Shown here in pieces: positions 1 to 7,514 of a stretch of 45,786 nt of DNA (position 1 is the first letter of the stretch; every line of letters starts with the position of its first letter). The translations under genes and the position numbers were made by a program. The DNA is from Candidatus Fimimorpha faecalis (GTDB lineage Bacteria; Bacillota; Clostridia; Lachnospirales; Lachnospiraceae): contig DVHN01000035.1 in NCBI GenBank assembly GCA_018712075.1, positions 1 to 45,786 on the forward strand, read 5' to 3'. Below the pieces are notes generated by a model, which was not told the origin of the DNA, ran no database searches, and saw only the letters and a program-made list of their open reading frames with translations.

Positions 1-239
1 CCAATATGATCTTCATGTCCATGTGTAATTACATATCCTTTCACTTTATCTGCATTTTGTTTTAAATACGTAACATCTGGAATAACTAAATCAATTCCAA
101 GCATATCCTCTGTAGGAAATGATAATCCACAATCGACTACTATAATACTATCGCCATACTCAATTACCGTCATATTCATTCCGATCTGTTCCAATCCTCC
201 GAGAGGGATTATCTTAACACTTGTTCCTTCTGTATTCAC
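1..239 (-). CDS. rnj: Ribonuclease J, N-terminal part (runs off the window edge)
   Basis: Only the first 79 residues are present; the rest lies beyond base 1. They contain the N-terminal metallo-beta-lactamase fold of RNase J: an IIPLGGLEQIGMN opening, VVDCGLSFP, and the zinc-binding HGHEDH motif at residues 73-78. RNase J is the endonuclease and 5'-3' exonuclease of Gram-positive mRNA turnover and rRNA maturation. An in-frame ATG at 254 overlaps the GGAGGTG Shine-Dalgarno sequence. I therefore prefer the GTG at 239, 7 nt downstream of it. The gene follows ireB-ruvX-DUF1292 on the same strand after a 194-nt gap that holds its own possible promoter. Family assignment is secure. Which paralogue (J1 or J2) cannot be told. 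Confidence 0.9.
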   Translation of the reverse strand, partial: MNTEGTSVKIIPLGGLEQIGMNMTVIEYGDSIIVVDCGLSFPTEDMLGIDLVIPDVTYLKQNADKVKGYVITHGHEDHI

Positions 240-273
240 GTTCTGCACCTCCATTAATATTTCTATGATACAA

Positions 274-311
274 TTCATCTTCCCAATATGAAATGCAACG
301 ATTGGGATGAA
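274..311 (-). repeat. Inverted repeat in the rnj leader
   Basis: TTCAT (274-278) and CCCAAT (282-287) pair with ATGAA (307-311) and ATTGGG (301-306), giving an 11-bp interrupted stem with a 13-nt loop. It lies 35 nt upstream of the proposed rnj start. No T-run follows on the minus strand, so it is not an obvious terminator. A second short pairing, AAAGAC/GTCTTT, lies at about 349-371. These could be leader structures of the rnj transcript; function is unproven. Confidence 0.4.
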
Positions 312-413
312 AAATCTTATTTCTCGCTCTTTTCTTATCGTGACACGCCAAAGACATCTAATGGAGGTCTTTATTCCAACCAAATAATCTTTTCGTCATC
401 ACTTCGTTTCATT

Positions 414-441
414 CTTATACTTCCGCTCAATGATTAGACAA
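414..441 (-). promoter_or_regulatory. Possible promoter for rnj
   Basis: On the minus strand TTGTCT (436-441) is separated by 16 nt from TATAAG (414-419). It overlaps the stop codon of the DUF1292 gene and would give a leader of about 170 nt. The match is moderate. Confidence 0.35.
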
Positions 442-724
442 ATTCCACATCATCTAATAATTGTTCAAAAATCGTTAAAAGGCTGTCTAATTCTGTTTCA
501 TCTTCGACAGGTTCATAGACAGCATCCGTATTCCCTTCCTCAGAAATTTCTTTAAAAATATAACATTCCGCCTCTTTTTCTTCTGAGTCTGTAACTAATA
601 AATAGTTTATTCCATTTAATTTTGTTTCCTCTAATACAAACAGTTCTTCGTATGCTCCATCTTCTGTTTGAAACCGGATTTTTTCTGCCTGTTTCTGATT
701 TATCTGCTGTTTTGTTTCTTCCAT
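434..724 (-). CDS. DUF1292 family protein (YrzB-like)
   Basis: A 96-residue acidic, soluble protein of the DUF1292 family, which in Firmicutes usually sits next to the Holliday-junction resolvase-like gene and ireB, as here. Visible family features are the IRFQTEDGAYEELFVLEE strand region, the NYLLVTD segment and a glutamate/aspartate-rich tail. No catalytic residues or membrane segment are visible, and the family has no established biochemical function. The start follows GGAGGA and lies 2 nt after the ruvX stop, so translation is probably coupled. Confidence 0.85.
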   Translation of the reverse strand: MEETKQQINQKQAEKIRFQTEDGAYEELFVLEETKLNGINYLLVTDSEEKEAECYIFKEISEEGNTDAVYEPVEDETELDSLLTIFEQLLDDVEFV

Positions 725-726
725 AA

Positions 727-1164
727 TTATTCATTCCTCCGGCATTCATTCCTTGAATCTAAATATCCCTGTAAGATAAAAACCGCTGCAATCTGATCAA
801 TCACATCTTTGCGATGTTCTCTGCGGACGCCTGTTTCTATCAAAACACGTTCTGCTGATATTGTTGTCATTCTTTCATCCCAATATACTACTTTAAGACC
901 GGTACGCCGTTCTACCATTGCTCCAAATGCCATGGTTTTCTCTGCCCGATCTCCAATTGTATTATTCATATTTTTCGGTAATCCAATTACAATTTCACTA
1001 ACCTCATATTCTTTTGCCAAAACTTCCAGGCGTGCCAGCGTACGGCGTAATTTATTTTCTTCCTTACGAGTAATCGTTTCTACGGCTTGAGCAGTAAGCA
1101 TTAACGGATCACTTACCGCAACACCTACTGTTCTAGAACCATAATCCAGCCCTAATATACGCAT
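727..1164 (-). CDS. ruvX: Putative pre-16S rRNA nuclease / RuvX (YqgF family)
   Basis: A 145-residue RNase H-like nuclease, the normal family length. It has the N-terminal [16 protein letters not shown] strand with the catalytic aspartate at residue 7, the EIVIGLPKN motif, the YWDERMTT motif and the C-terminal [10 protein letters not shown] helix with its acidic residue. YqgF proteins are implicated in 16S rRNA 5'-end maturation. The older name, Holliday junction resolvase, persists. It is the second gene of ireB-ruvX-DUF1292, 15 nt after ireB and 2 nt before DUF1292, with an AGGAG ribosome binding site. Confidence 0.95.
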   Translation of the reverse strand: MRILGLDYGSRTVGVAVSDPLMLTAQAVETITRKEENKLRRTLARLEVLAKEYEVSEIVIGLPKNMNNTIGDRAEKTMAFGAMVERRTGLKVVYWDERMTTISAERVLIETGVRREHRKDVIDQIAAVFILQGYLDSRNECRRNE

Positions 1165-1179
1165 AAAATCTCCTATTAC

Positions 1180-1434
1180 TTACATTTTATCCACATAATG
1201 CTTAATCAATTCTTCTAAAATTTCGTCTCTCTCTACTTTCATAATTAAGTTTCTTGCATTATTATAACTTGTAATATAAGTTGGATCTCCTGACATTAAA
1301 TACCCAACAAGCTGACTAACTGGATTATATCCTTTCTGCTTTAATGCCTTATAAACCTGTTCTAACACATCACTAATCTCAATACGATTTGGTTGAGATA
1401 CACGAATAAACTGAGTATTTGATAAATCTGACAT
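1180..1434 (-). CDS. ireB: IreB family regulatory phosphoprotein (UPF0297)
   Basis: An 84-residue protein of the IreB/YrzL family. Visible features are an N-terminal TQFI segment, the conserved [19 protein letters not shown] helix-loop and the [14 protein letters not shown] motif. In Enterococcus faecalis, IreB is a substrate of the Ser/Thr kinase IreK and affects cephalosporin resistance. The conserved N-terminal threonine region of that system is only partly matched here (Thr7). It is the first gene of the ireB-ruvX-DUF1292 operon, with a clear promoter overlapping the end of mtaB and an AGGAGGT binding site. Confidence 0.93.
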   Translation of the reverse strand: MSDLSNTQFIRVSQPNRIEISDVLEQVYKALKQKGYNPVSQLVGYLMSGDPTYITSYNNARNLIMKVERDEILEELIKHYVDKM

Positions 1435-1505
1435 AATTACCTCCTAATACCACATTTTTAAATCTACAACTTCCACACTCTTACCTTTGTCCTTTCAATG
1501 ATTCT

Positions 1506-1534
1506 ATTGTAATACATTTTTTATTATTCAGCAA
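1506..1534 (-). promoter_or_regulatory. Sigma-A promoter of the ireB operon
   Basis: On the minus strand TTGCTG (1529-1534) and TACAAT (1506-1511) are separated by exactly 17 nt. The -35 box overlaps the last codons of mtaB. Transcription would start near 1499 with a leader of about 65 nt. Confidence 0.65.
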
Positions 1535-2846
1535 GTAGATTTACAATTTCCTCATTTAAAAATCCATTTATTTTTCCTGTGATAAAAGTATTAGAAGAAA
1601 ACTCTCCTTTCACCGCTGCTTTTACATACTCTTTCGTATGTCCAACTGTATAAACTTCTCCATCCAGTACAATCTTTTCTTCCAATAGTACATTTACTTC
1701 TCTTCCAATCCAGAAACTACGATATCTTTTCGAACATTCTCGTGTCAATTCTAAAAGTATATTACTTCTTTTGGTCTTTATCGGTTCTGGAACTTGGTTT
1801 TCCATTTCAGCAGCTCTTGTACCTTTCCGTTTGGAATACTTAAACACATGCATCTCATAAAAATTTACTTTTTCCAGAAATTTATAAGTTTCTTCAAACT
1901 CCTCTTCTGTCTCTCCAGGAAAGCCTACAATTACATCCGTTGTAATTGCAGGATGCTCAAACACTTCACGCAGCAATTCACATTTTTCATAATATTCTTC
2001 TGGTGTATAATGCCGATTCATTCGTTTTAATGTTGCTTCACATCCACTCTGCAAAGACAAATGGAAATGAGGACAAAACTTATCCAACTTTCTTAATTCT
2101 TGAGCAAATTCCAATGTAATAATACGTGGTTCCAATGAACCAAGACGAATTCTTTGGATTCCATCCACTTCGTGAACCGCCTTTATTAAATCCAATAAAT
2201 CTGTCCCATCTTTCAAATCTTTTCCATAAGAGCTCAGATGAATTCCAGTCAGAACAACTTCCTTTGTTCCATTTTTTGCAATCCGTTTAATTTCCGAGAT
2301 TACATCCTGTTTTGCACGGCTCCGAACTCTTCCCCTTGTATACGGAATAATGCAGTAACTGCAAAATTGATTACAGCCATCCTGTACTTTAATATAAGCC
2401 CTCGTATGATCCGATACAAAATCCAATTCTAACTCTTCATACTCCTGTTCTTTATTAATATCAATGACTGCTTCCTCTCTATGCTCTTTAAAATAATCTT
2501 CTAAAATTTGCACTAAATCCTGCTTTCGGTTATTTCCAATTACGAGATCCACTCCTGCATCTGCTAAAACCTCTTTTGGTGCTGCCTGAACATAACACCC
2601 CGCAGCTACCACTACTGCATTTGGATTTTTCTTTTTGGCTTTATGCAGCATCTGACGAGATTTACGATCCGCCATATTCGTAACGGAACATGTATTAATA
2701 ATATAAATATCGGCCTGATTTTCAAATGAAACAATCTCATATCCATGCGATAAAAGCATCTGCTCCATGGCATCTGTTTCATAAGTATTGACCTTACAGC
2801 CCAATGTATGAAATGCAACTTTTTTACTCATTTTTGCACAATTCAT
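1524..2846 (-). CDS. mtaB: tRNA t6A37 methylthiotransferase MtaB
   Basis: A 440-residue radical-SAM methylthiotransferase that makes 2-methylthio-N6-threonylcarbamoyladenosine at tRNA position 37. The order is an N-terminal UPF0004 domain (FHTLGCKVNTYETD, then NTCSVTN and AGCYVQ cysteines for one Fe-S cluster), a radical-SAM core with CNQFCSYCIIPYTRGRVRS at about residues 158-176, and a C-terminal TRAM domain. Length fits the family. I kept the ATG at 2846 because AAGGA lies 5 nt upstream. The next ATG (codon 6) has no binding site. It faces away from the HPr-like gene and has its own promoter. No terminator is visible before the ireB promoter. Confidence 0.95.
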   Translation of the reverse strand: MNCAKMSKKVAFHTLGCKVNTYETDAMEQMLLSHGYEIVSFENQADIYIINTCSVTNMADRKSRQMLHKAKKKNPNAVVVAAGCYVQAAPKEVLADAGVDLVIGNNRKQDLVQILEDYFKEHREEAVIDINKEQEYEELELDFVSDHTRAYIKVQDGCNQFCSYCIIPYTRGRVRSRAKQDVISEIKRIAKNGTKEVVLTGIHLSSYGKDLKDGTDLLDLIKAVHEVDGIQRIRLGSLEPRIITLEFAQELRKLDKFCPHFHLSLQSGCEATLKRMNRHYTPEEYYEKCELLREVFEHPAITTDVIVGFPGETEEEFEETYKFLEKVNFYEMHVFKYSKRKGTRAAEMENQVPEPIKTKRSNILLELTRECSKRYRSFWIGREVNVLLEEKIVLDGEVYTVGHTKEYVKAAVKGEFSSNTFITGKINGFLNEEIVNLLAE

Positions 2847-2874
2847 TCGTATCCTTAAAATTTGCCAAGCTTAT

Positions 2875-2902
2875 TTTATAAACAAATTTTTTTCCTTTTC
2901 AA
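2875..2902 (-). promoter_or_regulatory. Promoter of mtaB
   Basis: TTGAAA (2897-2902), 16-nt spacer and TATAAA (2875-2880) on the minus strand, about 30 nt upstream of the mtaB start. Confidence 0.5.
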
Positions 2903-2974
2903 TTAATTCCTTTGCTTAGACAAATAAATGGTTACGCTTGCCTATCCTTTCTTATATTTTTGTCGATTTGTATC

Positions 2975-3003
2975 TTGACTTTTCCCTGGTTTCTATGTAG
3001 TAT
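2975..3003 (+). promoter_or_regulatory. Promoter of the HPr-like gene
   Basis: TTGACT (2975-2980), 17-nt spacer and TAGTAT (2998-3003), predicting a start near 3010 and a leader of about 49 nt ending in AGGAGGG. Confidence 0.7.
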
Positions 3004-3058
3004 ATACATAGATATGCAATGCATTCATGAATTCATATGAAATAGGAGGGTGTTTCTA

Positions 3059-3292
3059 ATGACTACAGTTAAAATTTCTTTAAATTCAATTGATAAAGTC
3101 AAATCTTTTGTCAATGAATTAACAAAGTTTGATTATGATTTCGACCTTGTATCTGGCAGATACGTAATCGATGCTAAGTCCATTATGGGTATTTTCTCTT
3201 TGGATTTATCGAAACCAATCGATTTAAACATCCATGTAGAAGATGATATTGATACAGTATTAAAGGCATTGGATCCATATATCATTAAATAA
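3059..3292 (+). CDS. HPr-like protein lacking the phosphorylatable histidine
   Basis: A 77-residue protein with the HPr fold signature. The clearest part is AKSIMGIFSLDLS at residues 39-51, which matches the Ser46 region of HPr. Ser41 aligns with the HprK/P-phosphorylated serine. The N-terminal segment that carries His15 in true HPr (GLHARPA-type) reads NSIDKVKSF and has no histidine, so it cannot act as a PTS phosphocarrier. Crh of Bacillus is a precedent for a His-less HPr paralogue that works as a CcpA co-regulator. Whether this protein does so is inference. A GTG at 3050 overlaps the AGGAGGG binding site (3044-3050), so the ATG at 3059 is the start. It is a single-gene unit with its own promoter and terminator, one of only three plus-strand genes here. 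Confidence 0.85.
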   Translation: MTTVKISLNSIDKVKSFVNELTKFDYDFDLVSGRYVIDAKSIMGIFSLDLSKPIDLNIHVEDDIDTVLKALDPYIIK

Positions 3293-3313
3293 TTTGATTT
3301 TTATTTGATGGAG

Positions 3314-3346
3314 TGGAGGTGTGTATACACACCTCCATTTTATTAT
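3314..3346 (+). terminator. Rho-independent terminator of the HPr-like gene
   Basis: Bases 3314-3337 form a perfect 24-nt palindrome (arms TGGAGGTGTGTA and its complement), followed by ATTTTATTAT on the plus strand. The minus strand has no T-run after the stem, so it works poorly for the convergent thiI gene. Confidence 0.85.
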
Positions 3347-3379
3347 ACAAAAAGAAGTTCTAACAATCGTTCTATTTGT

Positions 3380-4564
3380 TTACTCACAAAGAATTACTTC
3401 TGTCGTATCCAATGCCTCTTGCACCATTGCATCAATTCTCTCTTCCAACTTCTTTTCTGAAGAACGAATCACATTAATATTAGGTTTTGTGACTGGATGT
3501 TTTGCCACAAAAATTGTACAGCAGTCTTCAAATGGCTGAATGGATGTTTCATAAGTACCAATCTTTACTGCCAATTCTACAATTTCTTGTTTATCAAATC
3601 CAATCACTGGACGGAACACTGGCATAGTACAAACTTCATTTGTGGCAGCTAAACTTTGCATCGTTTGAGAAGCCACCTGTCCAATACTCTCTCCTGTAAC
3701 AAGTCCCATCGCCCCAGAGCGCTTTGCCAATTCTTCTGCAATTCGCATCATATAACGTCTCATAATAATTGTCAATTCTTCATGTGGACATTTATCATAA
3801 ATATAGAGCTGAATATCTGTAAAGTTCACAATATGAAGCCGAATTGGTCCGGAATATTTCGCCACTTCTTTTGCTAAATCTACTACTTTCTGCTTCGCTC
3901 TTTCACTCGTATATGGCGGTGCATGGAAATAGGTGGCATCTAAAAATACTCCTCGTTTTGCAATCATATAACCTGCAACTGGACTATCAATTCCACCTGA
4001 CAATAAGAGCATTGCCTTTCCATTCGTTCCAATTGGCATTCCTCCTGGACCTGGAATTTCTTTGGAATAGATATTAATGAATTTTTCTCTTACTTCGATA
4101 TGAAGCATCATCTCTGGTTTATGAACATCTACCTTCATATCTGAGAAAGCATCTAAAATTATTCCTCCCAATTCTCGGTTCATTTCCTGAGAATTTAACG
4201 GATAATTTTTACGGGAACGGCGTGAATCAACTTTGAATGTCTTTGGTCTTTCTGGATACACTTGTTCTATATATTCCACTACTTGTTTGCTTAAATCTTC
4301 AAATCCATGGTCGGGGATCTGAACAACTGGACAGATCCATACAATACCAAAAATACATTGGAGTGCCTCCATTACTTCATCATAATCGTAATCCGACTCC
4401 ACATTCACATAAATACGTCCCATTGCTTTGGAAACACTAAAGCTTCCTTCTACTCGCTTTAATGCACGGCGAATATGTTTTACTAATGCGTCTTCAAAAA
4501 TATAACGGTTTTTTCCTTTAATACCGATCTCTGCATATTTAATTAAAAATGCCTGAAATGTCAT
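3380..4564 (-). CDS. thiI: tRNA 4-thiouridine synthase ThiI
   Basis: A 394-residue ThiI that adenylates U8 of tRNA for sulfur transfer. It has an N-terminal ferredoxin-like region, a THUMP domain (about residues 60-165), then the PP-loop SGGIDS at 189-194 and the AANH ATPase domain with FEDCCTIF near the C-terminus. There is no C-terminal rhodanese domain, as is usual in Firmicutes, where a dedicated NifS-type desulfurase supplies the sulfur. That desulfurase gene lies directly upstream, 51 nt away. It is the last gene of dacF-prmA-rsmE-nifS-thiI. Its binding site (GGTG) is weak, which may lower translation. Confidence 0.95.
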   Translation of the reverse strand: MTFQAFLIKYAEIGIKGKNRYIFEDALVKHIRRALKRVEGSFSVSKAMGRIYVNVESDYDYDEVMEALQCIFGIVWICPVVQIPDHGFEDLSKQVVEYIEQVYPERPKTFKVDSRRSRKNYPLNSQEMNRELGGIILDAFSDMKVDVHKPEMMLHIEVREKFINIYSKEIPGPGGMPIGTNGKAMLLLSGGIDSPVAGYMIAKRGVFLDATYFHAPPYTSERAKQKVVDLAKEVAKYSGPIRLHIVNFTDIQLYIYDKCPHEELTIIMRRYMMRIAEELAKRSGAMGLVTGESIGQVASQTMQSLAATNEVCTMPVFRPVIGFDKQEIVELAVKIGTYETSIQPFEDCCTIFVAKHPVTKPNINVIRSSEKKLEERIDAMVQEALDTTEVILCE

Positions 4565-4615
4565 AAATTACACCAAGCCTTTCTTTTTTATTTTTCATCC
4601 CTGATCTTTTGCAGT

Positions 4616-5773
4616 CTATTTCTTTCTCCAATATTTGCGAAGCATTGGAAGCAATGTTTGGATCGCATTTTGCGCTGCGTGAATATCCTCCATCGTTGTA
4701 TATGCTCCAAAACTAAAACGAATCGTGGATTCTAATAATTCCTTTTTAATTCCAATGCTTTTCAATGTTGCACTAATTGCTGGTTTGTTGGAAGAACATG
4801 CAGAACCTGCGGAAACATAAATTTCCTGATCTTCCAATGCATGCAGCAATACTTCACTTCTTACCCCTTCAAAACTAACACTGACAATATGTGATGCCAT
4901 TGTTTCTGAACTGCCGCCATTAATCGTAACACCTTCTAATTTCTGCATTCCCTCAATAAATGCCTGTCTTAACTCATACAGGCGGCTTCGTTCTTCTGAT
5001 AAACGGGAGTATACCATTTCTGCTGCCAGACCCATTCCTGCGATTCCAGGTACATTGTCTGTTCCAGAACGCATCCCTTTCTGTTGTCCTCCGCCAAGCA
5101 AAATTGGTTTTATTTTAACCTTCTCATTTGCATATAAAAACCCAATTCCCTTTGGTCCATGAATCTTATGTCCGCTGACAGAAAGTAAATCAATTCCCTG
5201 TCTTTTTGGATGAATTGCCATTTTTCCAAATGCCTGAATTGCATCCACATGAAACACAATATTAGGATTTTTCTTTTTTATCATTGCAGCAGCTTCTTCG
5301 ATTGGCTGAATCGTTCCAATTTCATTATTGACATACATAAGAGAAACGAGAATTGTTTCTTCATCCAAGGCTTCTTCTAATGCTTCCATACAAATCGTAC
5401 CATCATTATGCACTGGTAAGTATGTAACTCGAAATCCCAATTCCTCTAAAAACTTCATTGGCTGTATTACACTTGGATGTTCAATCGAAGAAGTAATAAG
5501 ATGCATCCCAGCTCTGCGGTTTGCCATTGCAGTGCCGATAATGGCCATATTATTGGACTCCGTTCCTCCTGATGTAAAAATAATCTCTTTTTCCTGTACT
5601 TTTAAACATTTCGCAATCTGTGTTTTCGCTTTTTTTATATAAGCTTCTGCTTCTACGCCTTTGTGATGCAGCGAAGATGGATTTCCATATGCCACATCCA
5701 TAGTTTCTTTTATTAATTCCTGTACTTTTGGAAATACCCTTGTCGTTGCAGAATTATCCAAATAGACTTCCAT
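4616..5773 (-). CDS. Cysteine desulfurase (NifS/IscS family), probable ThiI partner
   Basis: A 385-residue PLP enzyme that converts cysteine to alanine and a protein persulfide. The PLP lysine is Lys203 in SGHKIHGPKG. The catalytic cysteine is Cys326 in SAGSACSS, followed by a short insertion typical of group-I enzymes. TSGGTESNN and HVDAIQ cofactor motifs are present. Position directly before thiI parallels the B. subtilis nifZ-thiI pair, suggesting that sulfur goes to tRNA thiolation rather than to general Fe-S assembly. No iscU or sufU is nearby. The binding site is AGGAGGAGAGG. Confidence 0.93.
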   Translation of the reverse strand: MEVYLDNSATTRVFPKVQELIKETMDVAYGNPSSLHHKGVEAEAYIKKAKTQIAKCLKVQEKEIIFTSGGTESNNMAIIGTAMANRRAGMHLITSSIEHPSVIQPMKFLEELGFRVTYLPVHNDGTICMEALEEALDEETILVSLMYVNNEIGTIQPIEEAAAMIKKKNPNIVFHVDAIQAFGKMAIHPKRQGIDLLSVSGHKIHGPKGIGFLYANEKVKIKPILLGGGQQKGMRSGTDNVPGIAGMGLAAEMVYSRLSEERSRLYELRQAFIEGMQKLEGVTINGGSSETMASHIVSVSFEGVRSEVLLHALEDQEIYVSAGSACSSNKPAISATLKSIGIKKELLESTIRFSFGAYTTMEDIHAAQNAIQTLLPMLRKYWRKK

Positions 5774-5792
5774 ACCTCTCCTCCTGTGTCAA

Positions 5793-6530
5793 TCACTGTT
5801 CTAAATGATACATTAAAATTGACAACATTGTCAAGCCCGCAGTTTCTGTACGCAAGATTCGCTTCCCAAGCGTAATCGGATGAAATCCAAGTGCAACTGC
5901 CTCCTCTACTTCAGAAATGTCAAACCCGCCTTCTGGACCAATGAAAATCCCAATATCCATTCCTGGAGTTAATTCATCAATCAAAGCTCTTGTTTTTTCC
6001 ATTCCCTGTGCCAATTCATATGGAATAAGATTAATATTACAGTTGGCAGCATAAGAAAGTGCATCCTTCCAGCTCATTACTTCCTTTACTTCTGGAATAA
6101 TACTCCGATTTGATTGTTTTGCCGCACTTTCTGCAATTGCATTCCACCGCTTTTTCTTTGCTTCTGCTTTCTTTTTATCCAATTTCACGACACAGCGTCT
6201 TGTTTCAACTGGAATGATTTGATAGACTCCTAACTCTACCGTTTTTTGTACAATTAATTCCATTTTATCAGACTTTGGAAGTCCTTGAAACAAGAAAATA
6301 CGGGAAGGTAACTCCTTATTGGATTCCTCTACTTCTAAAATTTCAGCCAAAATCTCTTCTTTTGTGATTGTCTTCAAAACGCAATGATAATCTCGACTTC
6401 TTCCATCGCTAATTCGGGCTTCTTCCCCTTCTTTCATACGCAGCACATTGCGGATATGATTTACATCTGTACCAGTAATCCGAATTTCCTTTCCATTTAC
6501 CTGATCTGAACCTACAAAAAAATGATGCAT
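5793..6530 (-). CDS. rsmE: 16S rRNA m3U1498 methyltransferase RsmE
   Basis: A 245-residue SPOUT-family methyltransferase that methylates U1498 of 16S rRNA. It has the N-terminal PUA-like domain (MHHFFVGSDQ, HIRNVLRM), the central LVQKTVELGV helix, and the C-terminal trefoil-knot SAM site with IGPEGGF and LGKRILRTETA. Length is normal. It lies 27 nt after prmA, its usual Firmicute neighbour, and 19 nt before the desulfurase gene. Confidence 0.95.
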   Translation of the reverse strand: MHHFFVGSDQVNGKEIRITGTDVNHIRNVLRMKEGEEARISDGRSRDYHCVLKTITKEEILAEILEVEESNKELPSRIFLFQGLPKSDKMELIVQKTVELGVYQIIPVETRRCVVKLDKKKAEAKKKRWNAIAESAAKQSNRSIIPEVKEVMSWKDALSYAANCNINLIPYELAQGMEKTRALIDELTPGMDIGIFIGPEGGFDISEVEEAVALGFHPITLGKRILRTETAGLTMLSILMYHLEQ

Positions 6531-6557
6531 GATTCCCTCCTAATGCAGCAGATTACT

Positions 6558-7514
6558 TTATTTCTTTCTTGCAATAATCGAAACCCATTCTCCTTGGTAG
6601 GCAGTTTCAATCACTTCCAATTCTTGATTCAATGCAAACGCATCTTTCACTGCCTGCTCTTTTGTATTAATAATGCCCGATGTAATAAAAATTCCTCCCT
6701 TTTTCAAATGAGGCGCTACCTCTGCTTGAAGAGGAATAATTACATCTGCCAAAATATTTGCTACTACAACATCGTATTTTTCATATCCAACGGTTTCTTT
6801 TATGACAGGATCATCAATTAAATTTCCTGTATAGACTTCAAATAATGCAGGATCAATCTGGTTTGCCTCCGTATTCTCTTTCGCCGCTGTAATTGCATTT
6901 TCATCTAAATCCGTACCAACTGCTTTTTCTGCTCCAAGCAATAAGGCAGCAATTGCCAAAATACCACTTCCTGTTCCGACATCCAAAATTACATCATTTG
7001 GCTTTAAATACTTACGAATTGCCCGAATACATAATTGGGTTGTCTCATGTTGTCCTGTTCCGAAGGCAGTGCCAGGATCAATTTGAATTAATAGCTTATC
7101 CTTATGTTCTTCTGGAATTTCTTCCCAAGTTGGCTTAATTAAAATATCATCTACCGTAAATGGTTTGAAATACTGTTTCCAATTATTAATCCAATCCTTA
7201 TCTTCTGTCTCCGAAGTAATCATTTTACAAGACCCAACCTGCACAAATTGTCCGATTTCTTTTAATCCTTCTTCTACTGCTTTTAATGTAGATGGAATAT
7301 CATACGTATCATCCAAATAAAAACTCACCTTTGCCGTTCCATCATCTGGAGGGAGTTCTGGAAGAATATCAATGAACATTCCCTTCGTCTCTGCTTCGGT
7401 TAAAGGAATATTATCTTCAATTTCCATTCCTTCAATTCCAATTTCATCGAATAGCTCGCTAATAAAATCAACGGCTTCGGTAGTAGTTTCCAGTGTGAAT
7501 TTTTTCCATTTCAT
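6558..7514 (-). CDS. prmA: Ribosomal protein L11 methyltransferase PrmA
   Basis: A 318-residue class-I methyltransferase that trimethylates ribosomal protein L11. The N-terminal substrate-recognition domain is followed by the PGTAFGTGQHETT segment, the SAM-binding DVGTGSGILAIAA motif and the VVANILADV catalytic motif. The start at 7514 lies inside the end of dacF: the two reading frames overlap by 47 nt, and the AAAGGAG binding site of prmA is within dacF coding sequence. This arrangement should couple prmA translation to the carboxypeptidase gene. Confidence 0.95.
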   Translation of the reverse strand: MKWKKFTLETTTEAVDFISELFDEIGIEGMEIEDNIPLTEAETKGMFIDILPELPPDDGTAKVSFYLDDTYDIPSTLKAVEEGLKEIGQFVQVGSCKMITSETEDKDWINNWKQYFKPFTVDDILIKPTWEEIPEEHKDKLLIQIDPGTAFGTGQHETTQLCIRAIRKYLKPNDVILDVGTGSGILAIAALLLGAEKAVGTDLDENAITAAKENTEANQIDPALFEVYTGNLIDDPVIKETVGYEKYDVVVANILADVIIPLQAEVAPHLKKGGIFITSGIINTKEQAVKDAFALNQELEVIETAYQGEWVSIIARKK

